Shown here: one piece after another, positions 47,640 through 58,384 of the stretch
Layout of the letters: every line of letters starts with the position of its first letter
Position numbering within the stretch: the stretch's first letter is position 1
DNA from: Akebia trifoliata
Lineage: Eukaryota; Streptophyta; Magnoliopsida; Ranunculales; Lardizabalaceae
Direction of reading: 5' to 3'
Length of the DNA: 64,000 nucleotides
Assembly: GCA_017979445.1 (NCBI GenBank)
Contig: CM030714.1
Coordinates: 8,749,049 to 8,813,048 of the forward strand
Notes under the pieces: generated by a model
What the model was told of the DNA's origin: nothing
Seen by the model: the letters and a program-made list of their open reading frames with translations, nothing else
Databases searched by the model: none
Program-made: the position numbers and the translations under genes

Positions 47640-48100
47640 CATCTTCAAGGTCTACAACGTCTATGATAAATTATTTTAATATATTATTAAAAGCTCATCT
47701 TTAATCCATTATTTTCAACCCCCATCTTAGTAGCACCTTGTAGAAATCTTGGATTTTTCTATTGAAATTTCTCATTTTCTACTTCAAAAATCATATCTTG
47801 CTTTTGAAGTTTGAAGGTTGAAGTAGATAGAATCGTAAGTAAAAAAAATTTATCCAAGATTGATTGTTTTGAGAAGAAAAATAAAGTGATTTTTGGTTAT
47901 AGGTTGAAAAATAACTTCAAATTCCATGTTCTTCAACCTATAACAAAAAATCAATAGATTTTTCTTCCAAAACCGATAATTTTCAAGTTCTACATCTGGT
48001 GTGTTATTTTAATCTAGTACAAATCATCTTCAACCTACTGTTTTCAAACTTGCCTTAATATCTTAAGAAAAATGCTTGATTTTTTTAATATGAACATCAA
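47640..48100. repeat. Foldback repeat
   Basis: A strong hairpin is formed by gatttttggttataggttgaa (47889-47909) and ttcaacctataacaaaaaatc (47932-47952). Outer phrases catcttcaaggtctacaacgt and caagttctacatctggtgt are partly inverted. It is probably a decayed foldback element. Confidence 0.5.
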
Positions 48101-48184
48101 GGTATAAAACTTATATGTTGTAGAAGATGAATGATAATTTGGTGCTCCTTTTTCAAACGTTCCCTGACCTAGTAGTTATAGAAT

Positions 48185-48350
48185 CACAAATCTTTTTCTT
48201 GTGTTTCTCGAAGCAAAGGATCTATGGTTCTGTGATGAGGGCATACAAGGGGAGTCTAAAAAAAGAGCGTCAAATTATCACCACTCGTAGAAATGTCATA
48301 TTCAAACTAATTTTAGGAAGAAAATTGAATAAAAGTTTTCAAGTCAATGA
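48185..48350. repeat. Diverged sibling of the 19605-19757 foldback
   Basis: atctttttcttgtgtttctcg and ggatctatggttctgtg match the centre of the earlier element, and aaaagttttcaagtcaatg matches its right end. The left arm is largely lost. Confidence 0.5.
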
Positions 48351-48827
48351 CTAGTGACATTTAAGTTGTTTTTCAAAAGATAGGAGGCATTGAGGTAATT
48401 TTCTTACAAAAACCTCTATTATATATATTTCAAAATGATAAATTTTCTATTTTAAAAACTACATTCAAAACAATTTTATCTCCTTTCCTCCGCCTTTCTT
48501 TCACATCTTGATCTCGCTCGATCGTTCTCATAAAAAACACTACATTGTCCGGCTTGTTCTGTCCTATGGTCTGCATTCTCTTTCATCTCCTTTCCCGCTC
48601 AATTACATTGACCTTTCAAAATGATAAATTTTATATTTTAAAAACTACTTTTGAAACACTTTTATCCAATAATTAACTAATTTTTGGTTGGTTTATGATT
48701 TAAATAAAATACCATAGATAAAAAGAATATTTCTTAAAAAATGTATTATCATGAATACCAAAAGTGTTACAAATGTTGATAGAACTATCACATGTATGAA
48801 AATTTTGTCAATACTATTATGATTTGT

Positions 48828-49060
48828 CGAGTTTGATGGTATTGGTCAACAAGGAATATTGTTCATCACTAGTATTATTATATAAAACCTTAGTTAATTT
48901 TTCCTAAGATATCTTTAGTGGAAGGGTTTAATCTGTAATTGAAAATTTTCTTTTTGTAGTTGAATCAGTATGATCCATGGACATATCTTAATCTTGAGAA
49001 AATCACGTAAAAATCTCTATTTTTATGTATATTTACATTTTAATTTATTTTTTTATTTTT
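48828..49060 (+). repeat. Degenerate LTR-like repeat, copy 2
   Basis: gagtttgatggtattggtcaac, then tttgtagttgaatcagtatgatcc and aatcttgagaaaatcacgtaaaaatc, parallel 41805-42135. Confidence 0.4.
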
Positions 49061-51864
49061 TTAATATTTTTCTTGGATCAATTTCTCTATAAATACTTAG
49101 AGAAGTATTTATGATAAATATAATTATTTGAATATTTTTCTTTTTATCTAGTATGAATTAAATACAAGGTACATAAAGCTGCTTTCAGCTTTTGATGAAT
49201 GTACGGAGAAAACAGTCTTTTAAGATAAAGCCACAAATGAAGTGGCAGCAGGACAACGATGCGTTGGGATTCCCTGAAAATTTCAGAGACGTGGCTTTCA
49301 CATGGTGTGGTGGGGGCTTGGCTTTATCGAAGATCTGAATCTGATTCAGCATGAGAGGACCAAAGGCTTTGATGGGATCCACGAACTACTGACGTGGCTG
49401 GCTCTAGTGTTCTTTGTTTTTTTTTTTTTTTGTTAAATCTTCTTTCTTTTATCGAAAATGAATCCATTTTGGTTGACTTATAAACAGTGAAAGAAAACAT
49501 GATTTGAGGACTCATAGAAAGACAAGATGAGGGGTGTTTGGACTTGGATGTTCGTGGAAATCAAAGACTCATCTCGAGGATTGAGGGTCAGGTACACGTA
49601 TCGTGTCCCTTCATTATGAATTACACTTCATTGGTAATCAAATAGTCTTGATATCAACCATGTAAGATCACGCCTACCTTTGAGGCCATCTATCCTCAGG
49701 GATTTACTGAAGAAATTATGGGTGCATGTGCGTGGTTGGGGGGAGAGGACTACATATGTCTCGAGGATTAATCTCATGCTCTAAGAGGCTTCGATACACA
49801 TATAGGATCCGATGAATCATGACAAAAACACTTAATCCCAACCGTTTAAGTACAAAATCTAATTATTGAGATTATGTTCGAGATAAGTATGTTTGAGATG
49901 TGTGTTATGTAGATACGTATGAATCTTGACCGTTGAATTTTGTGTTTACAAAAACGGGACCATGGGTTTCATAATGAGTTAGCGGATATATATATATATA
50001 GTCTTGATGTTTGGGTTCATTAACTCAATTCACTTTCTTTTCAATTTTCTCTAGGTATGCATGTTTCTTTGTTTTAATATGTTTTTACTTTGAATTATAA
50101 TCAATTTTATTTGAATATACTTAAAGCAATTTGTTCAACTTTCTCGCCGTTCATTGTTTGTTAGATGTATCTTACATTTTCGCGAATGCATTTTGCATGG
50201 GGTAAAAATTGAATTGGATTTGTACTCCACGCATGTCATAATCTAAGACCAGTTTGATGGCAAAGTAAGGCAAGATCCGACGCTATCTAGATGTGTATTA
50301 CCTAAGGAGTTCATCGGCTCTACTCAACGTGGAGTAACTGAGTTGAGCTAAGTGTATGTCCATGTCAGGCAAGGAGGTGCAAATCAAAGCAAAGTAATGA
50401 GACAAGTTGTGCGTTTATCTTGGAGTTCAAATTGGGGATGCATCCCCAGAATATTTGAGGGATTAACTATATCAATCATGTCCTTTCATAAATGAATCAT
50501 TTCTTGTTATAGAAGAACTTTCTGTTAATAAATCCAAGGATTTGGAAAGAGGATAACTCCATGATAAGCTTGAATCCCCATGAATAAGAAAATGAAGTGA
50601 CTTGATTAAAGAGACAATGAAGGAAATGTATATACTGACCTATAAATAAGAAAGAAAGTCTCAGAGAAAAGACTTTTGAAAGGAAATGTATAACTTGAAC
50701 GTTGAAGGGTGTTTGACAAGTATCACATCGGTGCCACAATGTGTTTGTGGAGGAAGAGAGCCCATCATCGAAGTGTTTTGAGTTGTTCGAGGTAAATCCA
50801 CTAAAACACCTCTACACATTTTTTTTTCTCTTTTTATAAATTTAATACTCATCCATCAAAACATCTTCATCAAGTAATAATGCAAATATGTTGAGATTGT
50901 GTGTGATCATATATATGAGATCCCTTTCCATTAGTCTACAGATCCCCACTCCTATAACCACAGTCCATGATGAATTGGGTTTGAGGATGAATTGGGTTTG
51001 AGGATATAACTTAGCCTAGACCGAGAAAGATCCATTATGACACTACAAGACCATGGATATTCCAACAATGTGGGCCATTAGTTCCTCAAGCTAATACAAA
51101 AATTCTAGAATCCTAGTATAAAGGGAAGTAAAACATTTACCAATAAGGAAATTGAATGGCACACAAATGTCATTGTAAAGTTGAAATCATCGCATGTTAT
51201 CAAAGATGAAAATCTCATGTTGAGGAGACCTCACGTTGTCATCAAGACCTTATTATGTAAATTTGTAGAGCGTATTAATTCGTGGATTTAATTTTTTGGT
51301 CCCGAATTTTGTGATAAGGATTACAAGCTTAAGAAGCTGATGGCCTGGGGCATCTGAATCAAATGTAATTTTTTTTTTATCTCATGTAAACTCTAAAAGC
51401 ATATAAATAATTAAGAGAGAATTAGGGATTTCACTTTTGTTCTCGATCTTTTCTCTACGTTCTCTTAAACAAAGTAAAAAAAGGATGAAAGAACCGAACA
51501 AATTTATTGAAAAATCCAAGAATATGAATAATACTACAAATTTATTGATTTCTCGAATTAAATAAACAAAAAAAATGTGTACAAAGGGATAAAAACAATG
51601 AGCCCCATTTTATTTTTTTTCTTACTAATGACAATCTTGAAAGGTAAGACGATTTTTTATAATTGAAGAAGCCAACTTGCAAAGTTGGTTAAAATCTGTG
51701 AGTGTTGATGCTATGTTTTGGGTCCAAAACCCAACTTCACCTATTAAATTCAAGCCACTTGTCTTGTTAGCCCAGTAAAATAAATAATTGTAAAATATTG
51801 AAAGTCTTTTAAAAGGTTAAAGTTGAATTATTCACGAATCATTCCTGTATCGCGTTTACCATAC
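49061..51864. other. Intergenic, no gene recognised
   Basis: A mildly GC-richer patch at about 49180-49410 contains open minus-strand frames but no recognisable domain. The remainder (49500-51860) has no supportable coding, RNA or repeat structure that I can define. Confidence 0.4.
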
Positions 51865-52124
51865 CATTTTTTTCCGATGACAGGGGTGTCCGAACTTACG
51901 TCCGACTAGGGGGACCAGAAGAATTAGGGCTGGAGCCAAGCAAATGGGTCCCTCCCCTGGGCGGTGCAACGTCTGCACTTCACATGCACTAGGTAAGTGA
52001 GGGTGCACCATTGCGGGTGGCCCGAAGGAAATACTGCTCATACTGGGTATCGAACTCACAACCTACGGACTCTCACCGCTTATTGAATCTGAGATTGCCA
52101 TTGAGCCACCCCCTCAGGGTTCGG
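51865..52124 (-). mobile_element. tRNA-derived SINE with target duplications
   Basis: On the minus strand it starts with a tRNA-like head: ggggtggctcaatggcaatc (box A about 52097-52110) and gtgagttcgataccc (box B about 52045-52059). It ends in an A-rich tail, read as a T run on the plus strand at 51867-51873. Flanks ttaccatac (51856-51864) and ttaccatac (52125-52133) are a perfect 9-bp duplication. It is a complete Pol III-type retroposon of about 260 bp. Confidence 0.85.
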
Positions 52125-52400
52125 TTACCATACTTTCTTTTCAGTCAAATTATTAAATGGACCATTGAATCTATATTTTGAATCATACTAAGTATTTATC
52201 CTGGCCCACCGAATTGCTAAGTATGAACCCTAATATTAAACAGATTAGACTTAGATTAGGTTTCCAGGCCCAATTAACAACAAGCATGTTTGGGGTTGTC
52301 CGGTCCATAGGCCCAGCCCGACCATTAATATCCATGTCGGTAATTGGAGGAAGGCATGAAAGAAAGGCCATAAAAATCCAACTCCAATACATGCACTTAA

Positions 52401-53480
52401 GGGAAAACTACTTAACGGAGTCTGGCGGAGGGACTTTTTTCTAAATAATCCCTAAGATTTGGGACGTCTCATAATAGGCAGTAAATTTTTCTTTTCTTAA
52501 CGGTCCCTAGTCTTCATCTCAGTTATATAATGTCATTGAAATACCTAAATTACCCTTTTCTCCTCTTCATCACATAGTTAGGTTTTCCAACGACGATTGC
52601 TATCATTTCCAATCATCTTTGATCATGAATGATGAATGGGTAATGAAACTCTCTTAATTTTGAAAATCTAGACACATTTTTTTTTATTATTTTGATAATT
52701 TATAATTAAAAAAAAATGAAGAATGATGTTGAGATTCAAACAATTTTGATGATTACATCGTAACCTTTGATTTGTATATATGATTTATGCATTTTTAGTA
52801 GTTTGAGAAAATTTACCAAGTATCAAAATTTGAAAAATTAAAAAAAATTAAAAATTTTGGTTCACCTTACTACGTCAAGTTGACCATTTTAATTAATTGT
52901 CGAGTTCACCACTTTTTATTTAATTACTGTCAAGTTTGACAATATTTTCATAAGAAAAAAATTGTCAAACTCGACAATAATTAAATGGTGAAGTAAACAA
53001 TAAAAAGTGATGAACTCAACGATATAAATGTGAATCAGATTTTTCATTTTTTCAACTTCAATATTGGATAAATCTCCTCAAAACACTCAAAATGTATAAA
53101 TCATAGTTACAAATAAAAAGTTACAACTTAATCATAAAGAAGAAAAAAAAAATCAAATCTCAACTTCGCTCTTCATTCTTTTATATATAAATCATTGAAA
53201 TAAATAAATAAAAATATTTCTAGATATTCAAAATTAACAAAATATCATTCTCTATTCGTCATTCATAATCAAAGATCGTCAAAAATGATTAAAATCACTG
53301 TAGGAAAACTTTATGTGAAGAAGATGAGAAAATATTTCAAAGACCTTATATAGGTGAGGTGAGGTCCCGGGACTCTTTAAGAAAAGAAAAATTTACTAAA
53401 TGAACTATTAAAAAATCTTCAAAAATTTAGAGACTACTTAGAAAAAAATCCCTCTACTAAGTTCTTTAAGTAATTATCCC
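52401..53480. mobile_element. Mutator-like long-TIR element
   Basis: The two halves are diverged inverted repeats of roughly 300 or more bases. Left gggaaaactacttaacggag pairs with right ttaagtaattatccc. gagggacttttttctaa pairs with ttagaaaaaaatccctc, and tttttcttttcttaa is repeated in inverse. catctttgatcatgaatgatgaa pairs with ttcattcataatcaaagatcg. Flanks tgcacttaa and tttacttaa agree at 7 of 9, the size expected for Mutator. A central inverted repeat (52880-53015) with tgtcaa/ttgaca arms adds a cruciform. No transposase is present. Confidence 0.8.
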
Positions 53481-53643
53481 TTTACTTAAAGAATAGATGC
53501 TCCCTCCTCTTAATGTGAACAGTATAAACATTTCCACAACTTTTGACTTTAACGGGCCTAACTTCGTCTAATAAGTCATACTTGGACTTTGGTTGGCAGC
53601 AAGATTTGCAAACTGACCCCCACGATGTGATGGCCGGTTTGAG

Positions 53644-53647
<4 letters not shown>

Positions 53648-53692
<45 letters not shown>
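53648..53692. repeat. (TA)n microsatellite
   Basis: About 22 TA units. Unlike the other two TA runs it is not inside a recognised MITE. Confidence 0.95.
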
Positions 53693-53695
<3 letters not shown>

Positions 53696-54630
53696 AATTA
53701 ATTATATTATTTAACTTATTCAAAATCTTGAGAACAAAGCTTGAATGATGATGATTTTTTTTTTCTATTATTATTATTATTATCATCATTTTGTGGTGGA
53801 GACCTATTAATTGGCAGGTTTCCACTCTTCCACGCTTAATATTGTATTAGTAATTTTAGAAATATTTTAAAATTAAAAATGAAATTTAAAACATTTAACT
53901 CTTTTTTATAGAATTTATACTATGAAATTTGATGATCCACAATAATGGTCCCTTATTGTCTTTAAAGGAAAAAAATCCATGTCATATCAATAATTCATGA
54001 ACTTGGTCCTAGTATTGGTCTAACTTAGTGGTCCAAAAGGAAAATCACCTAATATTTTCTATTTCAGGTTGAATTATTAAGTTAGATAATGGTTGATATC
54101 CCGTCATAGTATTTGCACACCAATTCTTTAAGAAAAGGTTTGGCAACTCGATGTCGGCTCTTCGCCACTTAACAGGGTCGGATTTATAGTAGGAGTTGTG
54201 AGGGCACTTGCCCCCCACAAGAATTTTCAAATTCTATTGATTAGTGAGCTATTGCGACAGATTTTAGTGACAGATAAAACAATTTACCACTATTGCCCCC
54301 ACAATTTGTTTTTTCTTACTTTTAGTTTTCCCCACGTGAGCAAAATCTTGGCTTTGCCCCTGCCACCTAAGATTGTAATATGTTTCAAGAGTTTGGTTGT
54401 TCATCCATTGAAGTAGACGTAATGTGTTGGGTCTGAACATCGTGAGAAAAATCAATCCATATCCAATGTGGACGTTAAAGCATTGAGAGGACATTTCCCT
54501 ACTATGAGAGGATTGGGAAGGACACACCTTTGATGTATTAATTTGCGTGCTCATGATAAATAGTGAGTAGCCAAGTGTGAATTGGATACTATTGAAAGCA
54601 ACTAAGGGTAAAAAAGAGCAACTCTAAGAA

Positions 54631-55284
54631 CCATCTCCAACAATGTTCTTTAAAATAAAGAGCAGCTTTTGTATAGTAAAAAAAGTAACAAAAGTTATTT
54701 AAGCTAGTGTAAAATTTGATCCCAACTCCGACAAACTTGACAATTCTTTTTCTATTCTTATATTTAATATAATTTTATTTTTCAAAAATAATATTTGCTA
54801 AAACCTACTTAAATTCCACTAAGAGTTGTGAACTCACATCTTGGCATCCAAAAACATGATTTGATACCTCAAGATTGTAGAGAATGAAATTCTAAGAATT
54901 TTGAAAAAAAAAATTATCTTTTACCATTAAATTTTAATTTTAAGTTTTTAGAGTTTGGTAATCCTCCATTTTCAATACTTTAGATTAAGTTTTTTTTTTT
55001 AATGAGTTTTACCATTAAATCTAGAAGGACATTGTGTTGGATTATCAATGTGGGTCTAATAAATCTTAGTAAAATTTGAAATATTATTAAGTTAGTAGAA
55101 CAAATATTTTTCATTTTTTAACATTAAAATAACTAGTCTTAGAGGCTCTTTACATGTTAAGAGTGAAAGTCTCATCTTTATTTTAATATTTACTTTTAAA
55201 TTAAGAACCTCTTGAAGATTGTATTTTTAACTTTCACTCTTTAAAGTAAAGAGTCAACAGATTTTGAAGAGTCAGTTGGAGATG
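54631..55284. repeat. TIR element with nested repeat
   Basis: ccatctccaacaatgttct at the left and agtcagttggagatgc at the right are inverted ends of a common plant MITE type. Subterminal aaaataaagag and ctctttaaagtaaag are also inverted. Nested inside (54830-55080) is sequence similar to 1020-1330. Confidence 0.45.
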
Positions 55285-55959
55285 CAAATTAGTTTAATTG
55301 ATCTGATAAGACTAATTCATTCCATGATGTAAATTTTTATTCCATTTCGAAATGTTTTAGTCCAATTATAAGTAAATCTTTCTCGAGATATAAAAACATT
55401 TACAATAATATGTATTGATTTTTCTTATACTCGAAACATTATTTCTTGATTGATTTTGAACCATAATTCACTCTCCATAATGGTCATATGGACAAATTAT
55501 TCATTGGGTCCTACCTAAGAAATCACGCGTTTAAAATGTTTACATGGTGACAAGATACGAACCATCTTTAGTACAAAGATGTGATGGAGATTATACAATC
55601 ATGATTATCCAATTAGGTCAATTATGATTTCAACCCAAACCTAATGAATATTATACCTTTATTAACAGATAAGGTACAAAATAATCCAAAATAATGATGT
55701 AGATGGAAGAATCAATTAAAGTTACATTATTGACAACTGACATACGATCTACTGTTCTCTAATCAAATGATGTTGAGGGAGAAACCATGATTGCTGCATC
55801 TACATTTGCAGAAATTACAGGACCACAACCTCACTGTATAGAGCTCTCCATTTATTTTATTTTTCATAGTGATGATTTGTAGGCACAAATAATTTGAAAG
55901 TCTTACCCTCAAATTTCACGGTTCCCCATTTTATGAAAATGCTTCTCTATATTTGTATT
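55285..55959. other. AT-rich intergenic stretch
   Basis: No gene, RNA or repeat could be supported here. Confidence 0.4.
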
Positions 55960-56242
55960 TAGGGGTGCAATTTGATTCGGTTTGAGGTCAAATTGAAATT
56001 GAATTGACATAGATCAGTTCTATGAAATAAAAATCAGAATCAAACTAATCCAAATCAAATTAAAGTCGATTTGATTCGGTTTGATTTTTAGATTGTCAAA
56101 ATTCTATAAATTGTTAGTAATATTTTTAATAAAAAACAAAGATAAAATTTTATACAATAATTCTCAAATCTATCCATAAAAAGTTGTTAGTTTATTCATA
56201 AAAATCCATTAATTTATGTCTTAACTCCTAAAATAATTCGTA

Positions 56243-56311
<69 letters not shown>

Positions 56312-56502
56312 TGCATAAGGGTTCGACTTTTGATTTGGTTCGGTTCTATACAAGTTTGATTCAAGAATCGAATCAAATTAATCGATTCTCCATTTTTGTA
56401 ATCAGGAACTGAACTGCAACTTGTTTCAAACCAAACCAAATCACTCCAAAACTATCGATTTGATTCAGCTCTCAATTTGAGCTGGATCAAGTTACACCCC
56501 TT
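55960..56502. mobile_element. hAT-type MITE, family A copy 3
   Basis: Ends taggggtgcaatttgattcgg and gatcaagttacacccctt match copies 1 and 2. A flanking duplication is no longer visible. A (TA)n run (56242-56308) lies at the same internal position as the run in copy 1. Confidence 0.75.
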
Positions 56503-56734
56503 CCCTCCATCAAAGGAAAGTTCTAAATTTCTAATAGCAAAATATTTTTTTGGGATTCTCAAATTTGGTAGATGCTTAAAATCTAGTACTGATCCCTAGG
56601 ATACTATATTTATTTATTTATATATTTTTTAAAGTATCCCATCTTGTTTGAGGTTGGAAATTAACCCAAAGAGTATGGATCCCATGCCTATTGATTTACA
56701 TGGTCAGTTCAAATTTGATGATCTAATAGAATTG

Positions 56735-57311
56735 CTATTGGCACCTCAACTTTTAATTTTTACACCCCAATTTCATTAATTATTTATCGCCTCCTAACTA
56801 AAAATTAAAACATGCCTTTCAAACATTACAAAAGTTTGACTCAAGTTGTTACCAATTCATTTCTAATGAATAGAAATATTAAAAAAAAGGAGAGAGAGAG
56901 CTTTTATTGACACCCCAACTTTTACTTATTCTCAATCATCGACTTACTTTCTCTTATTTAATCGACAAATTATCATTTCGTGTGTTAAATTGACGAAATT
57001 TCAAGTTCAATGCATTATTTATTTTAATTCCCAAAATATGTTTTTAAGCAAATTTGTTGGTAGGTATTTTAATTTAAAGTGACGATCTCATCAATAAAAA
57101 GTGACGAACTTTCATTAATAATTATAACGATCTTGTCATTAAATTTATTAGCGAGATTGTCACTTTAAATTAGAATACCTACAAGAGAACACAATAGGAA
57201 TCAAAATGAATAGTATATTAAAAAATTAGAATTTTTGAAAAAGTTAGAACACACTGGGGGGAAAATCTCTATTTTAATTGGGATGTAATAAGTAAAAGTT
57301 GGGGTGCCAAT
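56735..57311. repeat. Two TIR elements of the TATTGGCACCCC family
   Basis: At 56735-56870 a left end (gaattgctattggcacctc) is followed by catgcctttcaaacattac. From about 56895 to 57311 a complete pair of ends is seen: ttttattgacaccccaact and agttggggtgccaatagcagttctc. Inside are inverted gacgatctcatcaataaaaagtgacga and gttcaatg-type segments. Confidence 0.55.
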
Positions 57312-57564
57312 AGCAGTTCTCAAAATAAATGATTAGTAATTTCTATCCATTAATTGGATTTTGCAAGATTTTGCCGGGTGCGCCTTTTCGGCCTACGTTG
57401 TAGGCTGGGTCCAACACTGAGTCGACTTGGTAGTGTAAAAATAATCATAGATTTATTTCCTCGAGATCAAAAAAGAAAATCAGCGGTTCTCTATGCACAA
57501 AAAGGTCAATTTAAAGCATTTTCCATAATTTATAGTAGCATTCTCGGGATTCGTGGCGCATCCC

Positions 57565-57978
57565 ACGTGGACGCACCAGGAGTTTCCAGAATACAAAACC
57601 AGCTTTATCTATCCGCCAACTGTATTATAGCTACAGAGCTGACTGTCTCTCCCATCCAAACACGTGAATATTCTGTACTACTGAATGCTAGTTAGCATAA
57701 CTCGACGTTTACTTTTTATGCCACGTGTCATACTAGTCTTCCCTTCTAACCTAGTAATATGTGGACCCACTCTACGAAATCAGGTCTAGCAAATTAATCA
57801 TCATGATTAAAACCCACAAAAGTGAGCCATGAGATGCTTAAAGAGTCCTGAAGTTAGTTAACAAATCAACCACTAGAGTACAAGATCCATCTTCATTAGA
57901 AATCAATATCTTGTTTTTCAGTAAACTAGATAAGATCGACATAATGTGCAACCAAACCGTCTATCATCTGTCCACGTG
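57565..57978 (+). promoter_or_regulatory. Four G-boxes upstream of the 58-aa gene
   Basis: CACGTG cores lie at 57565-57570, 57661-57666, 57722-57727 (gccacgtgtc) and 57973-57978 (ccacgtgg). Four in about 410 bases of AT-rich DNA is more than expected by chance. They lie 230-640 bases before the start codon at 58208. Confidence 0.55.
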
Positions 57979-58085
57979 GCACTCAAACAGAAACCCACAT
58001 AGAAGAAGCCGACGAAACGGACTTCAAACAAGAGTCTTAACGCCGTCATAAAATAATAGAAAGTAGCAATCTATGAGCGGCCGTC

Positions 58086-58093
58086 TTTATAAA
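58086..58093 (+). promoter_or_regulatory. TATA box of the 58-aa gene
   Basis: tttataaa, about 115 bases before the chosen ATG. It suggests transcription from about 58115-58125, which excludes the in-frame upstream Met codon at 58073. Confidence 0.5.
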
Positions 58094-58207
58094 CGGAAAT
58101 TGCGGCTACGATTTCTCTCCTTTGCTGTTAAATCTAACGGACATCCCGACATATTTAACGAAGGTTTTAGAAGAGAAAGTGTGATTGTGGGTTTAGAGAG
58201 AGAGAGG

Positions 58208-58384
58208 ATGATATTGGTGGCGATAGTGGCGGAGATACTAGAGGAGTACACAGTGCTCCTAGCAAGGATTCTGGAGCAGATTTTCCACGAAGCGCCTTTT
58301 CCGAGGCGTATGCGCTTTCTTATAGTCAGGAATCTGCCTTTCGTTTCTTCAACTCCTCGTAGAATGATTCGAGGTTCTTCTTAA
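58208..58384 (+). CDS. Small uncharacterised plant protein, 58 aa
   Basis: The single-exon frame starts at ATG 58208 and ends at TAA 58382-58384. The N-terminus MILVAIVAEILEEYTVLLARI is hydrophobic and amphipathic with acidic residues. It is followed by EAPFPRRMRFLIVRNLPFVSS and a basic Ser/Arg tail. I recall similar short plant proteins with VAE-LEEYT-LLARVLE and APFPRR-RFLI motifs, without an assigned function; this was not checked against a database. The frame is open further upstream to 58073, but that part is low in conservation-like features and lies across the TATA box. The strong pattern of charged and hydrophobic residues, the TATA box and the G-boxes support a real gene. A peptide or membrane-associated role is only a guess. 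Confidence 0.65.
   Translation: MILVAIVAEILEEYTVLLARILEQIFHEAPFPRRMRFLIVRNLPFVSSTPRRMIRGSS

Noticed and set aside
57354..57695. 113-aa open frame
   Set aside because: No recognisable domain. It overlaps the G-box-rich upstream region of the 58-aa gene and lies next to a MITE end.
58073..58207. Upstream in-frame Met extending the small protein to 103 aa
   Set aside because: It lies across the probable TATA box at 58086 and adds a segment without the patterning of the core peptide.
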